In this document: positions 38,777 through 49,663 of the stretch, in pieces
Layout: each line of letters opens with the position of its first letter
Position numbering within the stretch: position 1 is the stretch's first letter
Made by a program: the position numbers and the translations under genes
Notes under the pieces: generated by a model
What the model was told of the DNA's origin: nothing
Database searches by the model: none
Seen by the model: only the letters and a program-made list of their open reading frames with translations
Assembly: GCF_027853235.1 (NCBI RefSeq)
Contig: NZ_WKJG01000026.1
Location: 1 to 53,467 of the forward strand
Origin: Aliibacillus thermotolerans
GTDB lineage: Bacteria > Bacillota > Bacilli > Bacillales > Marinococcaceae
Direction of reading: 5' to 3'
Length of the DNA stretch: 53,467 nt

Positions 38777-39353
38777 AGCAGAGCTATTAATTAGCGCTGT
38801 TTCACCGGACCAATTTCCGACAAAAGGCTTGCCGGAGATCGCGTTAGCCGGCCGGTCGAACGTCGGAAAATCTTCATTTATCAATGCGCTATTAAATAGA
38901 AAGAAATTAGCTCGCACATCTTCCAAACCAGGGAAAACGAGGACACTTAATTTTTATGAAGTGGATGAGTCGCTTATTCTCGTCGATGTCCCTGGTTATG
39001 GATATGCGAAAGTATCCAAAGCAGAAAAAGCACGTTGGGGAAGAATGATTGAACATTATTTAATGACGCGAGAACAGTTGCGGGGTGTCGTGCAGGTCAT
39101 TGATATCCGTCACCCGCCTACCGACGAAGACGTACAAATGTATCAGTACTTAAAACATTTCGAACTTCCTATTATTATCATTACGACGAAAGCCGATAAA
39201 CTTTCCAAAAATAAACGGCCAAAACACGTCAAACAAGTGAGAGAAGGGCTCGGGGTAAGAAAAGAAGACAAAGTGATCGTTTTTTCCGCCGAAACTGGCT
39301 TAGGAAAAGATGAAGCGTGGCAAGAAATTGTAGCACTTCTGTCGGATTCATAA
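38763..39353 (+). CDS. ysxC: ribosome biogenesis GTPase YsxC/EngB
   Basis: Essential GTPase for 50S subunit assembly. The 196-residue protein has G1 GRSNVGKSS (residues 30-38), G3 DVPGYG near 75, G4 TTKADK near 141 and G5 SAETG near 172. ATG 38763 follows GGGGGAGG inside the end of lonA, so the two genes are translationally coupled, as in B. subtilis. Confidence 0.97.
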   Translation: MKRSKAELLISAVSPDQFPTKGLPEIALAGRSNVGKSSFINALLNRKKLARTSSKPGKTRTLNFYEVDESLILVDVPGYGYAKVSKAEKARWGRMIEHYLMTREQLRGVVQVIDIRHPPTDEDVQMYQYLKHFELPIIIITTKADKLSKNKRPKHVKQVREGLGVRKEDKVIVFSAETGLGKDEAWQEIVALLSDS

Positions 39354-39380
39354 AGATGTCAGACGGTGTTCACATTTTCA

Positions 39381-39409
39381 TTGGAGCAGATTTGCTGACA
39401 TGGTATAAT
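39381..39409 (+). promoter_or_regulatory. hem operon promoter
   Basis: TTGGAG (39381-39386), 17 bp, TATAAT (39404-39409) with an extended TGG before the -10. It starts the hemAXCDBL operon. No PerR box was seen in the 67-base leader. Confidence 0.72.
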
Positions 39410-39475
39410 GGGCATAGGAATCATACGTATGAATAAGACATTTTTTTTGAATGGAGTTAGAAGTGGGGGAGCTAC

Positions 39476-40870
39476 ATGCATATACTAACAGTTGGAATCA
39501 ATTATAAAACGGCCCCTGTCGAAGTGAGGGAGCAATTAGCGTTTGAAGAAGAGACGTTAAAAGACGCTCTCCATCAGTTTCGGAAGATGAAAAGTATTTT
39601 AGAGTGCACGATTATTTCTACGTGCAACCGGACGGAATTATACGCTGTGGCAGACCAGCTTCATACTGGTCGCCATTTCATGAAAAAGTTTTTATCCGAA
39701 TGGTTTCACATGGACCAAAGCGAATTTGCACCTTACTTAACGATTCGTGAAAATGACGACGCGATCACACACTTATTCCGAGTAGCCAGCGGGCTTGATT
39801 CGATGATTTTAGGGGAGACACAAATTTTAGGACAAGTGCGCGATGCTTTTTTACTTGCCCAAGAAGAAGGCGTCACCGGAACGGTTTTTAATGAACTGTT
39901 TAAACAAGCCATTACGTTTGCACGGAAAGCCCACCGGGAAACAGAGATTAACGACAATCCTGTCTCCATCAGCTATGCAGCAGTGGAACTAGGGAAGAAA
40001 ATTTTAGGACCATTTCAAAACAAACGCGTATTTATTCTCGGTGCGGGAAAAATGAGCGAACTGACCGCCAAACATTTGCATGCAAGTGGTGCAACGGATG
40101 TGACGGTATGGAACCGAACATACGAAACGGCAGAAGAGTTGGCGGAGAAATTTTCCGGACGAGCAAGACGAATGGAAGAGTTACCGGATTACTTGGAAAA
40201 AGCGGATATCATTATTTCTTCTACCGGTGCTTCCAACTACGTCATTACAAAATCGATGGTCGAACGTATCGTAAAGAAACGAAAAGGTCGCCCGCTCTTT
40301 ATGGTTGATATTGCCGTTCCGAGAGACTTAGATCCGGCGCTGTCAGAACTGGAGCACGTCTTTTTATACGACATCGACGATTTAGAAGGAATGGTTGCGG
40401 CAAACTTAGAAGAGCGTCAGGAAGCAGCAACAGTCATTGAAGAGATGATTGAAGAAGAACTTGTCGCCTTTAAAGATTGGGTGCATACTCTCGGTGTCGT
40501 ACCAATTATTTCCGCATTGCGTCAAAAAGCATTAACGATTCAAGCGGAAACGATGGACAGCATTGAACGAAAGCTTCCTGACTTAACCGAAAGAGAGAAA
40601 AAAGTGCTGCGAAAACATACGAAAAGTATCATTAACCAGATGCTACGCGATCCTATCACCCGAGCGAAAGAACTAGCAGCAGAATCCAATGCAGAAGAGT
40701 CACTAGCATTGTTTACGGAAATCTTTGCGCTAGAAGAGGAAGTGAAAGAGGCGAAAGAAGCGGAGTTGAAAAAAATGAAAATCGATGCCGCTGAAAAAGC
40801 TTGGGATAAAAAGAAACAAACACCTCTCCTTCCATATGCTTATGCCAAAGACGTAAACATCCGCTCATAG
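39476..40870 (+). CDS. hemA: glutamyl-tRNA reductase
   Basis: First committed step of C5 haem synthesis; reduces glutamyl-tRNA to glutamate-1-semialdehyde. The 464-residue protein has the nucleophilic cysteine in [12 protein letters not shown] (C50), the signature [21 protein letters not shown] near 109-129, the NADPH fold [18 protein letters not shown] near 183-200 and a C-terminal dimerisation helix region. ATG 39476 follows GTGGGGGAG. In B. subtilis its level is controlled with the help of HemX, the next gene. Confidence 0.97.
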   Translation: MHILTVGINYKTAPVEVREQLAFEEETLKDALHQFRKMKSILECTIISTCNRTELYAVADQLHTGRHFMKKFLSEWFHMDQSEFAPYLTIRENDDAITHLFRVASGLDSMILGETQILGQVRDAFLLAQEEGVTGTVFNELFKQAITFARKAHRETEINDNPVSISYAAVELGKKILGPFQNKRVFILGAGKMSELTAKHLHASGATDVTVWNRTYETAEELAEKFSGRARRMEELPDYLEKADIIISSTGASNYVITKSMVERIVKKRKGRPLFMVDIAVPRDLDPALSELEHVFLYDIDDLEGMVAANLEERQEAATVIEEMIEEELVAFKDWVHTLGVVPIISALRQKALTIQAETMDSIERKLPDLTEREKKVLRKHTKSIINQMLRDPITRAKELAAESNAEESLALFTEIFALEEEVKEAKEAELKKMKIDAAEKAWDKKKQTPLLPYAYAKDVNIRS

Positions 40871-40886
40871 AGAGGAGATGTAACGA

Positions 40887-41717
40887 ATGGTTGCAGCATC
40901 TGGGATTCTATATGTCGTAACCATTGTGTTATATAGCCTGAGTGTATTTGGATATTTTATTGACTTTTTAACGAACAACCGGAAAGCGAACAAAATCGCT
41001 TTCTGGTTGCTTTCTATTGTATGGGTTCTCCAAACGTTCTTTTTCATCACTCGGGCATTGCAATATACGCGACTACCGGTCATTACCCCTTTTGAAGGCT
41101 TATTTTTTTATGCATGGCTGCTCGTTTCCCTCTCCCTGCTTATTAATCGGTTCTTTCGCATCGATTTTTTTGTGTTTTTTACAAACGTCGTCGGCTTTAT
41201 TATGATGGCGTTCAGTTTGTTTGCAACCGGCGCAGACGTACCGGTCGAATTGGAAGCGTTGCTCACGTCGGAAGTGTTATTTCTGCATATTACTTTTATC
41301 CTTTTATCATACACAGCTTTTACTTTTGCTTTCGTCTTTAGCATCTTATATCTTTTACAGCACCAGATGCTGAAAAAGAAACAGTGGGGGAAAAGATTGG
41401 TGCGGCTTGGCAACTTACCACGAATGGAACAACTTACTTTTTGGATGACCGTCTCAGGCGTTCCATTGTTATTGGTAGGCCTCATTCTCGGTTTTGTTTG
41501 GGCATGGATTCAGTTTGAGATGGTCCCGCTCATCGACGCAAAAATTATCGGATCCCTCCTTGTCCTTTTGGCCTACAGTATCTTCTTGTATACTTGGATT
41601 GTAAAAGGAAAACGCGGATACGATATGATGCTTTGGAATGTGGCCGGCTTTTTACTCGTATTAGTGAATTACTTCTTAACGAGAGTGTTAACAGACTTTC
41701 ATATATGGTATGTATAA
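40887..41717 (+). CDS. hemX: HemX membrane protein
   Basis: A 276-residue membrane protein with about eight hydrophobic segments of the cytochrome c assembly (CcsA-like) type; [44 protein letters not shown] is characteristic. In B. subtilis it lowers the amount of HemA. AGAGGAGATG precedes ATG 40887, 16 bases after hemA. Confidence 0.93.
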   Translation: MVAASGILYVVTIVLYSLSVFGYFIDFLTNNRKANKIAFWLLSIVWVLQTFFFITRALQYTRLPVITPFEGLFFYAWLLVSLSLLINRFFRIDFFVFFTNVVGFIMMAFSLFATGADVPVELEALLTSEVLFLHITFILLSYTAFTFAFVFSILYLLQHQMLKKKQWGKRLVRLGNLPRMEQLTFWMTVSGVPLLLVGLILGFVWAWIQFEMVPLIDAKIIGSLLVLLAYSIFLYTWIVKGKRGYDMMLWNVAGFLLVLVNYFLTRVLTDFHIWYV

Positions 41718-41742
41718 GGGAACTATGGAATGGAGGGAAAGC

Positions 41743-42678
41743 ATGCGAACGATTGTATTAGGAACGCGAAAAAGTAATTTAGCGTTAAAACAGACGGAAT
41801 GGGTCATTGCGGAACTGGAAAAAAAGAACCTCCCGTATCGTTTCGAAACGAAAAAAATTGTCACAAAAGGCGATCGTATTTTAGATGTCACCTTGTCAAA
41901 AGTCGGCGGAAAAGGATTGTTTGTGAAAGAAATTGAACAAGCGATGGCGGATAAAGAAATCGACATTGCGGTACATAGTATGAAAGACGTGCCAAGTGTC
42001 CTCCCGGATGGATTTGCCCTCGGTGCCATTACGAATCGAGTCGACCCGCGGGATATATTTATCTCGAAAGACAATATCCCGTTAGCGGAACTCCCTGCTG
42101 GAGCCATTGTCGGAACGAGCAGTTTACGTCGCTCGGCGCAAATTCTCGCATATCGCCCGGATCTAGAAATTAAATGGATTCGCGGAAACATTGAAACGAG
42201 ATTGCGGAAGTTAAAAGAAGAAGACTATGACGCCATCATTTTAGCAGCAGCGGGCATAAAGCGGGTCGGTTGGGATGAAGACATCGTTACCGAATATTTA
42301 GAGCCGGAAGTTTGTTTACCGGCGGTCGGACAAGGAGCCCTTGGCTTAGAGTGTCGAGAAGATGATACGGAAGTGCTCGACATTCTTTCTCACCTAAACG
42401 ACGAAGCAGTGGCAAAACAAATACAAGCAGAACGCGCCTTTTTAAAACAAGTGGAAGGCGGCTGTCAAGTGCCGGTGGCAGGTCATGCAACAATTGTTTC
42501 AGAAGGGACTGTTTCGTTAACTGCCCTTGTCGCAACTCCGGATGGGAAAACGATGTTAAAAGAAACGGTGACAGGAAACAATCCGGAACAAGTCGGGGAA
42601 GAAGCAGCGAGACGACTGATGGAAAGAGGCGCAGGTGAAATTTTAGCAGAAGTGAAAAAAGAGCTGGGGTACGAATGA
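41743..42678 (+). CDS. hemC: porphobilinogen deaminase
   Basis: Joins four porphobilinogens into hydroxymethylbilane. In the 311-residue protein the dipyrromethane cofactor cysteine is C241 in [33 protein letters not shown] near 57-76 and IGTSSLRR-type [11 protein letters not shown] near 124-134 are intact. ATG 41743 follows GGAGGGAAAG. It overlaps hemD by four bases. Confidence 0.97.
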   Translation: MRTIVLGTRKSNLALKQTEWVIAELEKKNLPYRFETKKIVTKGDRILDVTLSKVGGKGLFVKEIEQAMADKEIDIAVHSMKDVPSVLPDGFALGAITNRVDPRDIFISKDNIPLAELPAGAIVGTSSLRRSAQILAYRPDLEIKWIRGNIETRLRKLKEEDYDAIILAAAGIKRVGWDEDIVTEYLEPEVCLPAVGQGALGLECREDDTEVLDILSHLNDEAVAKQIQAERAFLKQVEGGCQVPVAGHATIVSEGTVSLTALVATPDGKTMLKETVTGNNPEQVGEEAARRLMERGAGEILAEVKKELGYE

Positions 42679-43457
42679 ATGACGAACCGTTAACTGGATA
42701 TACCGTTTTAGTTACACGTTCAAAACGACAAGCACCAGCACTAAAGCGGCTCATTGAAAACGCAGGGGGAGAAACGTTTGTCCTCCCTCTCATTGAAACC
42801 GTTCCTGTAAAAGAGAGATGGGAAGAACATGTGGATACGCTCAAACACGCCACGTTCGATTGGATTGTATTTACGAGTGCGAATGCGGTACGATTTTTTT
42901 ATGACGCATGGAAAGAAAGCGGAAAGGCACTTCCTACTAATGTGAAAATCGCCGCCATCGGGTCGAAAACCGCACAGAAAGTCGCCCGTCTCGGATGGCC
43001 CATCCACGTGACACCGTCCGAATTTGTTGCCGAAGAGTTGGCAGATGTGCTCGTAAAACACGTAACACGTGGAGAAACGGTATTATTTCCAAGAAGCGCC
43101 CTTGCTCGCCACGTCATTCGACCAGCGCTGGAAGACATCGGAGCCTCTGTCATTGATATGCCAATTTATACGAGCGCGCCGGTAGTGGAAAATAAAGCGA
43201 CGTTAAGAAAATGGATTCAAGAAGGTGTCCTGGACGTACTCACTTTCACGAGTCCGTCCACCGTGAAAGCATTCGTTTCTTTCATCCAAGAAATAGAGCG
43301 AGAAAAGTGGCAACAGTTACGAACCGTTTGCATCGGACCGATTACCGAACGGGAAGCCGCACACCACGGCTTTCAACACATTATTGTCGCGAAACCATAC
43401 ACGATCGAAGGAATGGTGCAAGCGCTCATTTCCCACGTAAATAAGGAGGGTACATAG
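42675..43457 (+). CDS. hemD: uroporphyrinogen-III synthase
   Basis: Cyclises hydroxymethylbilane with inversion of ring D. The 260-residue protein is diverse in sequence, as is normal for Hem[14 protein letters not shown] near 69-81, [16 protein letters not shown] near 94-109 and [12 protein letters not shown] near 186 are the recognisable parts. ATG 42675 overlaps the hemC stop (ATGAATGA). Confidence 0.93.
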   Translation: MNDEPLTGYTVLVTRSKRQAPALKRLIENAGGETFVLPLIETVPVKERWEEHVDTLKHATFDWIVFTSANAVRFFYDAWKESGKALPTNVKIAAIGSKTAQKVARLGWPIHVTPSEFVAEELADVLVKHVTRGETVLFPRSALARHVIRPALEDIGASVIDMPIYTSAPVVENKATLRKWIQEGVLDVLTFTSPSTVKAFVSFIQEIEREKWQQLRTVCIGPITEREAAHHGFQHIIVAKPYTIEGMVQALISHVNKEGT

Positions 43458-43458
43458 T

Positions 43459-44454
43459 ATGAAAGAATTATCCTTTCGTCGTCATCGTCGCCTGCGCCAG
43501 TCAGCAGGAATGCGGGCGTTGGTGCGAGAGACGGTACTGCGAAAAGAAGATTTAATTTATCCGATTTTTGTCGTTGAAGGAACCGACGTGAAAAACGAAG
43601 TCCCATCGATGCCGGGAGTATATCAAGTATCTCTCGACCATTTAACTGAAGAAATGACGAAATTAGAAGAACGAGGCATTCTTTCAGTCATCGTATTCGG
43701 AGTACCGAATGAAAAAGATGACCAAGGAAGCGAAGCATACAACGATGAAGGCATCGTGCAACGAGCGATTCGTCAAATTAAAAAAGACCATCCGTCGCTT
43801 ACCGTCATTGCCGATACGTGCTTATGTCAATATACCGACCACGGACATTGCGGAATTATTGAAGACGGAGAAATTGTGAATGACCCTTCTCTTACGTTAC
43901 TGACAAAAACAGCGGTATCCCAAGCGAAAGCTGGCGCGGACATTATTGCTCCGTCGAATATGATGGACGGTTTTACCGCAGCGATTCGCCAAGGGTTAGA
44001 TGAAGCAGGATTTACGAACGTTCCAATTATGTCTTACGCGGTGAAATATGCTTCAGCATTTTACGGACCGTTCCGCGACGCCGCTCACAGTGCGCCGTCT
44101 TTTGGCGACCGGAAGACGTACCAGATGGACCCGGCAAATCGTTTAGAAGCACTAAGAGAAGCGAATGCTGACGTGGAAGAAGGAGCGGACTTTTTAATCG
44201 TCAAACCAGCCCTTTCTTATTTAGACATTATGCGCGAAGTGAAAAACGAAACGAACCTTCCTGTCGTTGCGTACAACGTATCCGGGGAGTATTCCATGAT
44301 TAAAGCAGCGGTTCAAAACGGTTGGCTCGATGAAAAAGAAGTCGTGATGGAAAAACTGTTAAGTATGAAACGGGCGGGAGCGGACCTTATTATTACGTAC
44401 TTTGCATTAGACGTTGCGAAATGGTTAGATGAAGAGGGAAAGGAGATGGGATGA
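43459..44454 (+). CDS. hemB: delta-aminolevulinic acid dehydratase
   Basis: Condenses two 5-aminolevulinates to porphobilinogen. The 331-residue protein has the zinc-type cysteine cluster [14 protein letters not shown] near 117-130. The Schiff-base lysines are in [19 protein letters not shown] near residue 198 and in [12 protein letters not shown] near 251. AAGGAGGG precedes ATG 43459. Its stop overlaps the hemL start. Confidence 0.97.
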   Translation: MKELSFRRHRRLRQSAGMRALVRETVLRKEDLIYPIFVVEGTDVKNEVPSMPGVYQVSLDHLTEEMTKLEERGILSVIVFGVPNEKDDQGSEAYNDEGIVQRAIRQIKKDHPSLTVIADTCLCQYTDHGHCGIIEDGEIVNDPSLTLLTKTAVSQAKAGADIIAPSNMMDGFTAAIRQGLDEAGFTNVPIMSYAVKYASAFYGPFRDAAHSAPSFGDRKTYQMDPANRLEALREANADVEEGADFLIVKPALSYLDIMREVKNETNLPVVAYNVSGEYSMIKAAVQNGWLDEKEVVMEKLLSMKRAGADLIITYFALDVAKWLDEEGKEMG

Positions 44455-45740
44455 TGGCTACTTTTGATAAATCCGAACAAGCATACGAACAAGCAGTCAC
44501 GATGATGCCAGGCGGGGTCAACAGCCCGGTGCGTGCATTTAAATCAGTGGGGCACCCGCCTGTCTACATGGCAGAAGGAAGCGGGGCACGAATTAAAGAC
44601 CTGGATGGGAATGAATATATTGACTACGTCCTTTCTTGGGGACCGTTAATTCGCGGTCATGCCGATCCAGTCGTCGTAGAAGCACTGAAGAAAACAGCGG
44701 AAAAAGGAACGAGCTTCGGTGCGTCTCACGAAATGGAAATTAAACTCGCCGAACTTGTTATTGAACGAGTTCCATCTGTTGAAGTCGTGCGCATGGTAAA
44801 CTCGGGAACAGAAGCGACGATGAGTGCGTTACGTCTTGCCCGTGGGTATACAGGTAGGGATAAAATCGTCAAAATGGAAGGATGCTACCACGGCCACGGA
44901 GACTCGCTCTTAATTAAAGCAGGGTCAGGCGTCGCTACTCTCGGACTACCTGATAGCCCGGGGGTTCCGGAATCCATCGCTTCCCATACGTTAACGGTGC
45001 CGTATAACGACCTCGAAAGTTTAAAGCTCGCGTTTGAAAAATACGGTGACGATATTGCCGCGGTTATTATGGAGCCGGTGGCAGGTAACATGAACGTTGT
45101 CCCACCAGTGGAAGGATTTTTACAAGGAGTACGAGACATTACGAAAGAGTACGGCAGTCTGCTTATTTTTGACGAAGTAATGACCGGATTCCGTACCGAC
45201 TACAACTGTGCCCAAGGATACTTCGGTGTCACTCCGGACTTAACGTGTCTCGGAAAAGTCATCGGTGGTGGGCTACCAGTTGGAGCATACGGGGGAAAAC
45301 GAGAAATGATGGAACAAATTGCCCCGAGCGGACCGATTTATCAAGCGGGAACTTTGTCAGGAAACCCTCTTGCAATGACTGCAGGGTATGAAACGTTACG
45401 TCAAATGACACCGGAAGATTACGACACATTTAACCGACTCGGAGAAATGCTCGAAGAAGGCTTAAGTGCCGCAGCGAAAAAGCACGGCATTCCACATCAC
45501 ATGAACCGTGTTGGCTCGATGATCGGCTTTTTCTTCACGGATGAAGAAGTTGTCGACTTTGCTACGGCGAAAACGTCTGACTTAGACTTATTCTCCGCGT
45601 ACTTTAGGGAAATGATGCAACAAGGCGTCTTCATTCCACCATCTCAATTTGAAGGAATGTTTTTATCCACCGCTCACACAGAAAGCGACATCGAAAAAAC
45701 AATTGATGCCGCAGAAAAAGCCTTTGCGAAAATTAAATAA
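44454..45740 (+). CDS. hemL: glutamate-1-semialdehyde 2,1-aminomutase
   Basis: PLP enzyme that makes 5-aminolevulinate. In the 428-residue protein [17 protein letters not shown] is near 15-31, [10 protein letters not shown] near 239 holds the PLP-contacting aspartate, and K268 in [15 protein letters not shown] is the PLP lysine. ATG 44454 overlaps the hemB stop by one base; ATG 44451 is an alternative, but MATFDKS aligns with the usual MRSYEKS opening. Last gene of the hem operon. Confidence 0.96.
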   Translation: MATFDKSEQAYEQAVTMMPGGVNSPVRAFKSVGHPPVYMAEGSGARIKDLDGNEYIDYVLSWGPLIRGHADPVVVEALKKTAEKGTSFGASHEMEIKLAELVIERVPSVEVVRMVNSGTEATMSALRLARGYTGRDKIVKMEGCYHGHGDSLLIKAGSGVATLGLPDSPGVPESIASHTLTVPYNDLESLKLAFEKYGDDIAAVIMEPVAGNMNVVPPVEGFLQGVRDITKEYGSLLIFDEVMTGFRTDYNCAQGYFGVTPDLTCLGKVIGGGLPVGAYGGKREMMEQIAPSGPIYQAGTLSGNPLAMTAGYETLRQMTPEDYDTFNRLGEMLEEGLSAAAKKHGIPHHMNRVGSMIGFFFTDEEVVDFATAKTSDLDLFSAYFREMMQQGVFIPPSQFEGMFLSTAHTESDIEKTIDAAEKAFAKIK

Positions 45741-45750
45741 TGAAATAGGG

Positions 45751-45784
45751 AGGGTTATCGCATCGTGCGATAACCCTTCAATAT
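45751..45784 (+). terminator. terminator of the hem operon
   Basis: AGGGTTATCGCA (45751-45762) pairs perfectly with TGCGATAACCCT (45766-45777) around TCG, then TCAATATTTTT. Confidence 0.88.
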
Positions 45785-45851
45785 TTTTGGAGGAAAAGCT
45801 CAATGTAGAGCAAGTAAAAACTATACAATGTGGAATCCTTTCTTCCATGAC

Positions 45852-46546
45852 TGTATAAAGAGAAAATAAAAGAATTGCCAATCATTATCCCTCTTGTCAT
45901 TTACCATGGGCAAACCAAATGGAAAATACCGACAAATCTCAGCGAATTAATTAATGGATATGAGGCATTACCAAAAGAAGTAAAAGAATACGTTCCGGAT
46001 TTCAAGTACTTACTTTACGATATTTCCCGCTACTCCGATGAAGATATCAAAGGTTCTGCTGAAATAAAAATTCTTTTCACGTTGTTTTGTGATATTGTCA
46101 CAAAAACAGGAGAACCACTTTTTCATTCCATACAACGAGCGCTGTATTATTGGTTGGAATGAAAAGATAAAGAAACGGCAGTCGGTTATTTGGAAACAAT
46201 GCTACGCTATATTTTCAGCACCGCCAAAGATTTAACCGAAAATGAAGTGGAACAAATCATCACGACGTTGGAGACAACAAATATGAAAGGAAGTGAGTTT
46301 GTGATGACATTAGCTGACAAGTGGAGACAAGAAGGCATGGAGAAAGGCAGAGAAGAAGGTAAAGCGGAAGGAATGCGACTTGGATTAGTAAAAAGTATTA
46401 CTCGAATATGCATGAAAAAATTCGGTGAACTTCCAAAAGAAATGCGTGATGAACTCAATCAATTAGACGTATCTTCTTTAGAAGCGATTTTAGAAAATAT
46501 TTTTGAAATGGAACGATTGGAAGATGTGAAAAAGTTTATTCGTTGA
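45852..46546 (+). pseudogene. decayed Rpn/PD-(D/E)XK nuclease-family transposase
   Basis: The frame reads ELPIIIPLVIYHGQTKWKIP, then LLYDISRYSDEDIKGSAEIK and ALYYWLE, meets an in-frame TGA at 46160-46162, and continues in the same frame KDKETAVGYLETMLRYIFS to a coiled tail rich in GREEGKAEGM and a TGA at 46544-46546. This is the C-terminal two-thirds of the Rpn family of recombination-promoting nucleases. The N-terminal nuclease part is missing and an in-frame TGA lies upstream at 45849-45851. No terminal inverted repeats were found. It lies between the hem terminator and spoVID. Confidence 0.85.
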
Positions 46547-46624
46547 GCTGGATTCTCCACACAATGAACCCCGTAAACATCTTCAACATAGGTGGGGAAC
46601 AAGACGAATTCGTCGTCTCAAAGA

Positions 46625-46676
46625 AACATCACTTCAAGCGAAAAATGGTTTTCGTTTGAATGTGGTGTTATTTTTT
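46625..46676 (+). terminator. strong terminator before spoVID
   Basis: AACATCAC (46625-46632) pairs with GTGGTGTT (46662-46669) and CAAGCGAAAA (46635-46644) with TTTTCGTTTG (46649-46658) around ATGG; ATTTTTT follows. It ends transcription through the transposase relic. The bases from 46677 to 46904 show no gene; CATAGGTT at 46815-46822 could be a weak sigma-E -10. Confidence 0.82.
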
Positions 46677-46904
46677 GGAAAGGAAAGAATGAGAAAGTTT
46701 TCTCGTTTCCGCACACAAACTCATTAGACGTCGTTTCAACTCCCTCCAACTCCCAAATCGATGATTACCTTCTCTTATTCCCATCACAATTTATCATAAG
46801 CACTCTTTTTCCCGCATAGGTTGTAAGGGATAAGATTTTTCTCACGAGGCAAGATTGGCAACTTTCGATAAATAAATGAAGATGCGATAAAGGAGGTTTC
46901 CTTC

Positions 46905-48338
46905 ATGGGAAGAGAACATTCTTCCGCACTAACGTTTCATTTGGAAGAAACGATTTGGCTAGATAAAGAGCAACAAATGAAAGATTTGTTGTCGTTAGGG
47001 CTTACCCCCGACATTCATATTGAAGAAAAAGGGGATTACGTTGTCATTAAAGGAGGACTGAGACTGCACGGGGAGTATACGATTGACGATGACAAAGTGG
47101 AAACAGTAGAACGGGAATTTACACCGAACCCAGCAGATGAGATCAATGTATCAGAGGAAAAAGGAATCATTTCTCACTTTTTCCCAGTGGATATTACGAT
47201 TCCTTTGCATCGCATCAACAAGTTAGACGATATTTACGTTCATATTAACGGTTTTGACTACGATTTACCAGAGCCGGACTGCATTCAACTGACCGCAGAA
47301 GTTAGCATTACTGGGATGAAAAATGGCGCGGCTGTTCAAACAAGAGAAACTCTACCACCAGAAACATTTCCTGTGTGGGAGATGGAAAAAACAGCTGAAT
47401 CAGAGCCGGAAGAGGAAAAAGAAAGTGCCGAGAGAGAAGCGGAAGAAGAACCGCCTACTGAACAATTAGAAACGGAACCGATAGAAGAAATAGCAACAGA
47501 AGAAAAGGAAGAAGAATCCGAAGAGGAGGACACGCCTACAACCCCTGCTGTCTTTTTCAATGAACAAGAAAAGAGAAAGGACGTAGCGAGCGAGGAAAAA
47601 GAAATAGACGAAACGGTGGAAAACGTCGCGGAAGTGGAGGAAGACACAGAAGAAGAGGAGAGAGAAGAAACAGAAGTCGAACGAGAAATTCCTTCCGAAG
47701 AAGCACGAACAGAAATAACGACAGAAGCGGAAAAAACGGAAGAAAAAGAAACGTCACCAACGAATGAAGAAGAACATGAACAAAGAAGCGTGGAATCTAC
47801 CGAAGAAGAACCGCCAAAAGAGGAAGAAACAGAGAGCGTAGCTGTAGGAGAGGAAGAGAAAGAAACGGAAGCAGAGGAAGAAAGAGAAAAAGAAAAGGAA
47901 GCCGAACCTGAATCCGAAGAAAACACCGTCGTTACCTCTTTCCGTCGCCGCCCTGAACGTGAAGAAGAACCTACTTCAGTACAAATCAATGAAGAAAACG
48001 AACTTTCCGAACGGGAAGAAGATAGAGACGAAGAAGAAACAAGTGACGAAGAGACGGAAGACGGTAGAGACGAAGAAGAAGAGAAAGCCCCTGCAAGTGA
48101 GCGAGACGACAATGCCCTTTATTTAACGAAAATGATGACGAAAAGCGAAGAACAATTCTCTCGCTTAAAAATGTGTATCATCCAAGAAAATGAGTCGCTG
48201 GAAACAATTGCGGAACGGTACAACACGACGACGACCCATCTCATTCGCTTTAACCGGCTCGAAAACGAACACGTGGAAGAAGGGCAAATTTTATACATTC
48301 CAGCGTCATGGGCAGGACGATCTGCGAATGAAAAATAA
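46905..48338 (+). CDS. spoVID: stage VI sporulation protein D
   Basis: Mother-cell morphogenetic protein needed for the coat to wrap round the spore. The 477-residue protein has a folded N-terminal domain (LTFHLEETIWLDKEQQMKDLLSLGLTPDI near 6-34 is the family opening). A very long low-complexity glutamate-rich middle runs from about 160 to 405. A LysM domain follows at the end (IIQENESLETIAERYNTTTTHLIRFNRLENEHVEEGQILYIP near 425-467), which in B. subtilis helps anchor SpoVID at the forespore. AAAGGAGG precedes ATG 46905. Sigma-E control is expected from the family. Confidence 0.93.
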   Translation: MGREHSSALTFHLEETIWLDKEQQMKDLLSLGLTPDIHIEEKGDYVVIKGGLRLHGEYTIDDDKVETVEREFTPNPADEINVSEEKGIISHFFPVDITIPLHRINKLDDIYVHINGFDYDLPEPDCIQLTAEVSITGMKNGAAVQTRETLPPETFPVWEMEKTAESEPEEEKESAEREAEEEPPTEQLETEPIEEIATEEKEEESEEEDTPTTPAVFFNEQEKRKDVASEEKEIDETVENVAEVEEDTEEEEREETEVEREIPSEEARTEITTEAEKTEEKETSPTNEEEHEQRSVESTEEEPPKEEETESVAVGEEEKETEAEEEREKEKEAEPESEENTVVTSFRRRPEREEEPTSVQINEENELSEREEDRDEEETSDEETEDGRDEEEEKAPASERDDNALYLTKMMTKSEEQFSRLKMCIIQENESLETIAERYNTTTTHLIRFNRLENEHVEEGQILYIPASWAGRSANEK

Positions 48339-49323
48339 AGCTATGGAAATTCTCGCGTATTACCCAATTACCCCGGAAGAGGCGGAAACGAACGGAAACG
48401 TGACGAAAGTACAAGCAAAAGAAGGCACATTTGCGTTAAAAAAAACCCGACTCCCCCCCGATTACATGGAGCGTTTCGAGCAAACGCTCCACTATTTTGA
48501 AAAAGAACAACTTCAGACGATTACTCCGGTTCTCCGCACGAAGCGGGGAAACTGGTTCGTCCGAAAAGAAAACGCCCTTTACTATCTCATGCCGTGGGGA
48601 GCAACACCGCAAAAAACACCGGAAACGGTCTACTTTAAAACTCTCGCTCTCTTTCATCGCCAAACGAACAATCCGGTCCTGCTTGAAGACAGAAAAGACG
48701 ACATCTTGGCGACGAAAAAAAGAAGGACGGAAGAACAAATAAACACACTGGAAGCAATCGCCGACCATATTGAACAAAAGCGTTATTTCTCTCCACTCGA
48801 ACTCAATTATCTTCTCCACTTTCCCCTGCTCGCAAACACCGCCATGAATTCTGCCCGCTACGTAGAAGAGTGGCTTTTGGATCAAGAAGAAGAAGCGACG
48901 ATGAACGAAGTGTATTGCCACGGAAGTCCCACCCCGGACCATATCATTGTGGACGGCAGGGGGAGTCACCGCTTTATTAACGTAGAAAAAGCAAACATCA
49001 ACCATCCTCACAGAGACGTCGCTCACTTATACCGCGCTTGTATGGAAAATAGACTTGCGGAAAGAGTCACCGGTTACGAATGGGTATATACGTACAAAGA
49101 ACATTTCCCGACAAAGCGATATGACGACTACTTATTAAAAAGTTACCTCACAAGCTTGCCGAACTTCCACGTCATCATACAGCCACTCACAAAGCGAAGC
49201 CCGCAAGAAGAACCGTACGTCACCGCCCGGTTCATGAGAGAAATGTGGCTCTTGGAAAAAATGCAAGAAGATATGGAGCGGTGGCCCGCCCCAGTGGAAG
49301 CAAGAGAAGCGGATTCGACGTAA
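48328..49323 (+). CDS. ysxE: YsxE spore-coat associated kinase-fold protein
   Basis: A 331-residue protein of the CotS/YsxE family, which has the aminoglycoside-phosphotransferase fold. YCHGSPTPDHIIVDGRGSHRFINVEKANINHPHRDVAHLYR near 196-236 corresponds to the catalytic loop and metal-binding region, but the usual HGD and D(X)D residues are replaced (HGS, VEK), so kinase activity is doubtful. ATG 48328 overlaps the spoVID end by 11 bases, with a weak AGGA ribosome binding site; the two are cotranscribed as in B. subtilis. valS-folC, which follow in B. subtilis, are not present here. Confidence 0.87.
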   Translation: MKNKAMEILAYYPITPEEAETNGNVTKVQAKEGTFALKKTRLPPDYMERFEQTLHYFEKEQLQTITPVLRTKRGNWFVRKENALYYLMPWGATPQKTPETVYFKTLALFHRQTNNPVLLEDRKDDILATKKRRTEEQINTLEAIADHIEQKRYFSPLELNYLLHFPLLANTAMNSARYVEEWLLDQEEEATMNEVYCHGSPTPDHIIVDGRGSHRFINVEKANINHPHRDVAHLYRACMENRLAERVTGYEWVYTYKEHFPTKRYDDYLLKSYLTSLPNFHVIIQPLTKRSPQEEPYVTARFMREMWLLEKMQEDMERWPAPVEAREADST

Positions 49324-49326
49324 AAA

Positions 49327-49366
49327 GCCATGGGAGAAAGAAACGATTTTCTTCCCATGGCCTTTT
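49327..49366. terminator. bidirectional terminator
   Basis: GCCATGGGA (49327-49335) pairs with TCCCATGGC (49353-49361), with further pairing of GAAA and TTTC inside, and has AAAAA on the left and CTTTT on the right. It serves ysxE and the opposing small membrane gene. Confidence 0.82.
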
Positions 49367-49590
49367 CACGCCGGCGTAAACACCGCAAACAAAAAAATCG
49401 CAATTAAAAAACATAAAATTAAAATGTCCAACGTCGTCGGTAAAAAAAGCGTACGAATAAATTGGAAAATAATAATCGGAAACAGAATTTGCAGCAAAAC
49501 AATTTTCCACCGTCGCCACCAATAGGGCTTCCTCCAAAGCTTCTTTTTCGGTGGCGGCCGCTTGTACGGTTTGTAAGGATAAGAAGCCAT
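49366..49590 (-). CDS. small hypothetical membrane protein
   Basis: A 74-residue protein: a basic, proline- and tyrosine-rich head (MASYPYKPYKRPPPKKKLWRK) and two hydrophobic helices (about residues 28-44 and 49-72, the latter ILILCFLIAIFLFAVF). The head would stay in the cytoplasm. ATG 49588-49590 has GAGAGGG six bases upstream; an ATG two codons earlier is too close to it. I do not recognise the family and give no function. Confidence 0.6.
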   Translation of the reverse strand: MASYPYKPYKRPPPKKKLWRKPYWWRRWKIVLLQILFPIIIFQFIRTLFLPTTLDILILCFLIAIFLFAVFTPA

Positions 49591-49663
49591 CTCCATCCCT
49601 CTCTCTAGACAATTGTTTCTTATTGTATGCACGCCGTCTTGGAAAAGTGTCTAGACAAACAAA

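Noticed and set aside
42287-42853. Minus-strand open frame of 188 codons across hemC/hemD
   Set aside because: It is a shadow of two conserved coding genes and has no start signal.
46592-46819. Open frame of 75 codons before spoVID
   Set aside because: It passes through the strong hairpin at 46625-46676 and has no ribosome binding site.
47336-48112. Long minus-strand open frame (258 codons) opposite spoVID
   Set aside because: It is a serine-rich mirror of the GAA/GAG-rich coding strand, with no ribosome binding site and no recognisable domain.
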